Source: CAYPNP01 sp964412195
GTDB lineage: Bacteria; Acidobacteriota; JAAYUB01
DNA length: 64,000 bases
Direction: 5' to 3'
Assembly (NCBI GenBank): GCA_964412195.1
Contig: CAYPNP010000013.1
Span: 74,217-138,216 of the forward strand
Shown here in pieces: positions 60,888-64,000 of this stretch (its first letter is position 1; each line of letters opens with the position of its first letter). The notes under the pieces are model-generated. The model was not told the DNA's origin, did not search any database, and was given only the letters and a program-made list of their open reading frames with translations. The translations under genes were made by a program, and so were the position numbers.

Positions 60888-61544
60888 ATGGTGGAGCGCG
60901 TCGGACCCGATCGGGTGGTGCCCAAGGGCGACGACCTGATCGTCTTCAGCGGCCGGGAGATGGACGACTGGCGCCCGGCCACGCACCGGAAGACGATCGT
61001 GGTGTACCGGGACCGGCGCTACTTCGTCACCTCCCGGCACGTGGTCGGCCGGCAGACCTGGCGGTACGTCCTGAGCCCCTGGAAGGAGAATCCGCTGGAG
61101 GTCCCCGGCCGGGTCATCCAGTATGATCCCAAGTACGCCCTGGTCCACGACGCCATCGTCCGAGCGGACAAGCTGGACCGGGTCGTCTTCGCCCTGCTGT
61201 GGGTGATCTCGCCGCTGCTGGGATTCCTGCCCAGCCGCCTCAAGCTCCTGCTGGAGGCCCGCTTCGGCTTCGATCCCGTCCGCGTGACGCTCCACTCGCT
61301 GCTGGTCGAGTACGGGATCGTGCTGGTCAGCGGAGTCTGGCTGTCGGTGATGGTCATGGCGGGGGCGTACGGCGCCGCGTCGAGCGGGGGCTTCGACATC
61401 GGCGGCTTCACGCTCGGGCGCGCCGCGCTGGCCGTGGCGGTCCTGATACCGGACTTGGTGGCCCGCACCTCCCGGCTGCTGAGCGGCTCGCTGGACCAGT
61501 ACGGTGTCTATGAGTGGCTGCTCCGGCTGTTCTCCCGCCGCTGA
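60888..61544 (+). CDS. Membrane protein of unknown function
   Basis: A 218-residue protein. A soluble domain (1-95) is followed by helices at about 98-118 (VVFALLWVISPLLGFLP), 140-165 (IVLVSGVWLSVMVMAGAYGAA) and 175-195 (LGRAALAVAVLIPDLVA). I do not recognise a family. It starts 40 bases after the peroxidase stop and may be co-transcribed with it. Confidence 0.78.
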   Translation: MVERVGPDRVVPKGDDLIVFSGREMDDWRPATHRKTIVVYRDRRYFVTSRHVVGRQTWRYVLSPWKENPLEVPGRVIQYDPKYALVHDAIVRADKLDRVVFALLWVISPLLGFLPSRLKLLLEARFGFDPVRVTLHSLLVEYGIVLVSGVWLSVMVMAGAYGAASSGGFDIGGFTLGRAALAVAVLIPDLVARTSRLLSGSLDQYGVYEWLLRLFSRR

Positions 61545-61635
61545 CCGCGGGGGGACAGCCGGCCCTTGACGCCGCCCCGGCATCGGGATGACAATGGGGC
61601 GTTCGGGGAATGCCGGCGAGGAGGAGAAGTGCGCG

Positions 61636-63471
61636 ATGGCTGTCGCTGATTCGCTCTGCCCGGGATGCTTCGGCGAGAGGAGCCGGACGCCGGTCTGCCC
61701 GCAGTGCGGCTTCGACGAGCGCCAGCGCCCCAGCCACCTGGCTCTGACGCCCCGCACCATCCTCGCCAACCAGTACGTCGTCGGCCGGGTGTTGGGGCGG
61801 CCGGGCGGTTTCGGCGTCACCTACCTGGGCTGGGACCTCCGCCTCGAGACCCGCGTGGCCATCAAGGAGTACCTGCCCCGGGACATGGCCGGGCGCGACC
61901 CGGACCACCGCTCGGTGGCGCTCCACGCCGACGAGGACACGGCCAACTTCCGCTACGGGCTGGACCAGTTTCTCCAGGAGGCCCGCACGCTGGCCAAGTT
62001 CAACCACCCGCGGGTGGTGCGGGTGCGGACCTTCTTTGAGGAAAACGGCACCGCCTACCTGGTGATGGACTACGTGGACGGGATCTCCCTGGCCGAGCAC
62101 CTGGATCGGGCCGGCGGGGTGCTGACGGAGGCGCAGGCGCTGGCGATCATGATGCCGATCCTCGACGGGTTGCGGGAGATCCACCGCCGCGGTTTCCTCC
62201 ACCGGGACATCAAGCCGCAGAACATCTACATCACCGCGGACGGATCACCCATCCTGCTGGACTTCGGCGCCGCCCGTCTGGCCCTGGGCGAGCGCAGCCG
62301 CAGCCTGTCGGTGGTGCTCACGCCGGGATTCGCGCCCTACGAGCAGTACCACCGCCGCGGCGAGCAGGGCCCCTGGACCGACATCTACGCCTGCGCCGCC
62401 ACCCTTTACACCCTGGTGACCGGCCGGGTGCCGCCGGACGCCCTGGAGCGCGAGAAGGAGGACAGCCTGCCGGCGCCGCAAACCGTCCGGAGCGGCCTGT
62501 CGCCCGCTTTCAACGCCGCCCTGGTGAAGGCCATGTCCACCGACCCGCGCCGGCGGCCGGCCAGCGTGGAGGAGTTCCAGGCGCTGCTGCGGAGCCGGAG
62601 CGTCGCCCCGGAGACCGAGAGCCTGGCAGAGACTGTGAACGTCACCGAGCTGGTCCCTCCGGAAACGCCTTCCTCCGCAAGATTGGCTCAGGCCGTCGCG
62701 GCCCCCCGCGGTCACCGGATCCTGGGACTGCCCCGCGCGGCCGCCGTGGCGCTCCTGGCGGCGCTGCTGGTCATGGTGGCGGCCGGGACGGCGATCTTCC
62801 TGGGGAGCCGGCGGGGTGCGGATGACTCCAAGAAGGCCAATTCCGCTGTCCAGGAGAGGGGCGTCCCGGGAACCATCGCGACGCATCCGGAGCAAGCCGG
62901 CGCCCAGCCGCCGGCGGGATCTGCCGGACAGGCTCCTGCTCCGGCGCCTTCCGGATCCACGGGCGGACCGATATCCCTTCTTTCCAAGCCGAACCAGCCG
63001 ACGGCTTCCGGCAAGAACGCACCTCCACCATCCGGCTCCCCGGCTTCGAAGACGGGAGAGACCGTACCGCCTGCCGGCACAGGGGCCGCCGCCCAGCCGC
63101 CGTCCGGTACCGAGACCCCGTCCTCCGGTCCCGACCAGGCGGCCGGCTCAATGGCCCCGGGGGATGGCCGGCCGGTGCCGCTGGAGATCAGCGAGGCCGA
63201 CCTGCGGGCCAAGTGCACCTACGCCGTCCGGCCAGTCTACCCGCCCTTCCTGGCCCGCCAGGGCGTGCGGGGCATCGTCAAGGTGCGGGTGACGCTGGAC
63301 GAGACCGGCCGGGTGGCCGGGGTGAAGCCGGTCGAAGGCAATCCCATGCTGACGCGGCTCTGCGAGGACGCCGTCCGCAAGTGCACCTTCACTCCCACCG
63401 TGGTGGACGGCAAGCCCGTCCCCGTCACCGGCATCCTCACCGTCGTCTTCCCCCCGCGGCGGCAGCCGTAA
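61636..63471 (+). CDS. Zinc-ribbon Ser/Thr protein kinase with TonB-like C-terminus
   Basis: A 611-residue protein. An N-terminal zinc ribbon (Cys8, 11, 21, 24) precedes the kinase domain (about 45-310): glycine loop VLGRPGGFGVTYLG (Pro within the loop), Lys77 (VAIKEYL), HRDIKPQN with Asp191, DFGAAR with Asp209 and TPGFAPYEQ. One membrane helix follows (AAVALLAALLVMVAAGTAIFL, split) and a Pro/Ala/Gly linker. A TonB_C-like domain (about 515-605; CTYAVRPVYPPFLARQGVRG, KCTFTPTVV) ends it. GAGGAGGAGAAG precedes ATG 61636. Second kinase of this type in the window. Confidence 0.93.
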   Translation: MAVADSLCPGCFGERSRTPVCPQCGFDERQRPSHLALTPRTILANQYVVGRVLGRPGGFGVTYLGWDLRLETRVAIKEYLPRDMAGRDPDHRSVALHADEDTANFRYGLDQFLQEARTLAKFNHPRVVRVRTFFEENGTAYLVMDYVDGISLAEHLDRAGGVLTEAQALAIMMPILDGLREIHRRGFLHRDIKPQNIYITADGSPILLDFGAARLALGERSRSLSVVLTPGFAPYEQYHRRGEQGPWTDIYACAATLYTLVTGRVPPDALEREKEDSLPAPQTVRSGLSPAFNAALVKAMSTDPRRRPASVEEFQALLRSRSVAPETESLAETVNVTELVPPETPSSARLAQAVAAPRGHRILGLPRAAAVALLAALLVMVAAGTAIFLGSRRGADDSKKANSAVQERGVPGTIATHPEQAGAQPPAGSAGQAPAPAPSGSTGGPISLLSKPNQPTASGKNAPPPSGSPASKTGETVPPAGTGAAAQPPSGTETPSSGPDQAAGSMAPGDGRPVPLEISEADLRAKCTYAVRPVYPPFLARQGVRGIVKVRVTLDETGRVAGVKPVEGNPMLTRLCEDAVRKCTFTPTVVDGKPVPVTGILTVVFPPRRQP

Positions 63472-63499
63472 TTCCCGGCGTTGACACGATTCGAATCTT

Positions 63500-63590
63500 T
63501 TTGCCACGGAGTCACGGAGGACACGGAGGGGAATCGGGAAAATGTTCAGGTAACAGTTCCGGTGGCGCCAGGCCCCGTTACGATGGGAGA
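63500..63590. repeat. Repeat cluster 16
   Basis: GCCACGGAGTCACGGAGGAC word (about 63506-63525) and a diverged GCGCCAGGCCCCGTTACGA copy of the GTGCCAGGCTCTGTCAC family (about 63565-63583), just before the RHH gene. Confidence 0.7.
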
Positions 63591-63596
63591 GCGATC

Positions 63597-63821
63597 GTGA
63601 TTCGCATGACGGTTCATTTAACCGATGATGAGAAAAAAGGACTGAAGACGCTGGCGCACCAAACCGGCCGCAATCAGAGCAGCTTGATCCGGGAAGCCAT
63701 TGAACGTTTCTTCTCCCAATGTTCCTCGGAGCGTCGGCAGAAGCGGCTGGAGGAGGCTTGTGGGATTTGGGCGAACCGGAACGACCTTCCCGATTTCGGG
63801 CGGTTGCGGACTGAGTGGTAG
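63597..63821 (+). CDS. Ribbon-helix-helix (CopG-type) antitoxin-like protein
   Basis: A 74-residue protein: a short strand (IRMTVHLTDDEKKGLKTLAHQ) and RNQSSLIREAIERFF, the ribbon-helix-helix fold that binds operators as a dimer. A C-terminal tail (ANRNDLPDFGRLRTEW) is the usual toxin-binding part. GTG 63597 is chosen because GGGAGA lies six bases upstream. A PIN-domain toxin normally follows; here the next frame stops after five codons, so the toxin is missing or decayed. Confidence 0.85.
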   Translation: MIRMTVHLTDDEKKGLKTLAHQTGRNQSSLIREAIERFFSQCSSERRQKRLEEACGIWANRNDLPDFGRLRTEW

Positions 63822-64000
63822 CACAGGATTAGAATTACCAGTCACTGCCAAGTTCAGTACGCAGGAAATGAATTGGCAGCGCCACACATTTGGCAGTGTC
63901 AGGCTCTGTCACGACCGCCATCCGGGATTTGAAATTTGTAATTTGAAATCAGTACTGTCCCACTAAAAGTCGAATAATTTCAGCTGTTTGCATGGATGGT
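63822..64000. repeat. Right-edge non-coding segment
   Basis: No gene seen. It contains GTGTCAGGCTCTGTCACGA (63896-63914), identical to the copy at 2617-2635. Confidence 0.7.

Overview
The window is a GC-rich (roughly two-thirds G+C by eye) bacterial chromosomal segment with about 50 protein genes, no rRNA and no tRNA that I could recognise. A Gram-negative envelope is implied by an OmpA-type lipoprotein, HlyD-type adaptors with a MacB-type permease, and kinases with TonB-like C-terminal domains. Several Ser/Thr kinases, zinc-ribbon/FHA/PKD architectures, HEAT repeats, a DnaJ-TPR regulator and an [FeFe]-hydrogenase suggest an anaerobic or facultative member of Acidobacteriota or a related phylum. 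This placement is inference from gene content. The 100-N gap flanked by identical 55-base ends indicates a draft, probably metagenomic, assembly.

Layout. 1-12 kb: accessory genes (HEAT-repeat protein, GH29 fucosidase, VOC protein, RRM protein, MarR-S41 protease pair, diguanylate cyclase, beta-flower-like protein). 11.3-17.7 kb: a Ser/Thr kinase coupled to an OmpA lipoprotein, divergent from a very large zinc-ribbon/FHA/metallopeptidase/PKD membrane protein. 17.8-26.4 kb: peptidase M3, Asp/Glu racemase, DUF4097 protein, phosphopentomutase with an exported amidohydrolase, and a membrane protein. 26.5-32.7 kb: DnaJ-TPR protein, OmpR-type regulator, HU, then dnaN and dnaA on the minus strand with a probable oriC upstream of dnaA, and a universal stress protein. 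32.7-45.4 kb: the highlight, an [FeFe]-hydrogenase locus. 45.6-54 kb: small accessory genes, a D-Ala-D-Ala carboxypeptidase and a large alpha/beta hydrolase. 54.4-59.5 kb: an efflux-type locus (tandem-duplicated adaptor, second adaptor, MacB-like permease). 59.8-64 kb: di-haem cytochrome c peroxidase, membrane protein, a second zinc-ribbon Ser/Thr kinase and an orphan RHH antitoxin.

The hydrogenase locus reads: sigma54 activator (minus strand) | two matching 14-base enhancer-like sites | TGGCAC-N5-TTGC promoter | NuoE-like subunit, NuoF-like subunit, HydA, a HydS-like hydrogenase-domain histidine kinase, two receiver proteins, a REC-PAS-histidine kinase, HydG, and a shortened HydF-like GTPase. 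HydE is not present. It looks like an NAD-linked (possibly electron-bifurcating) hydrogenase packaged with its own H2 or redox sensor and phosphorelay, under sigma54 control.

Nearly all non-operonic intergenic spaces hold low-complexity repeat words (GCGGATT, CACGGAGG, GGTGAATC, CGAACGTTGAA, AACGTTCC, GACCATAGACGAT, GTGTGGTTCGTG, GTGCCAGGCTCTGTCAC). Several form near-perfect hairpins between convergent genes. They are absent inside the hydrogenase operon and the dnaA-dnaN region.
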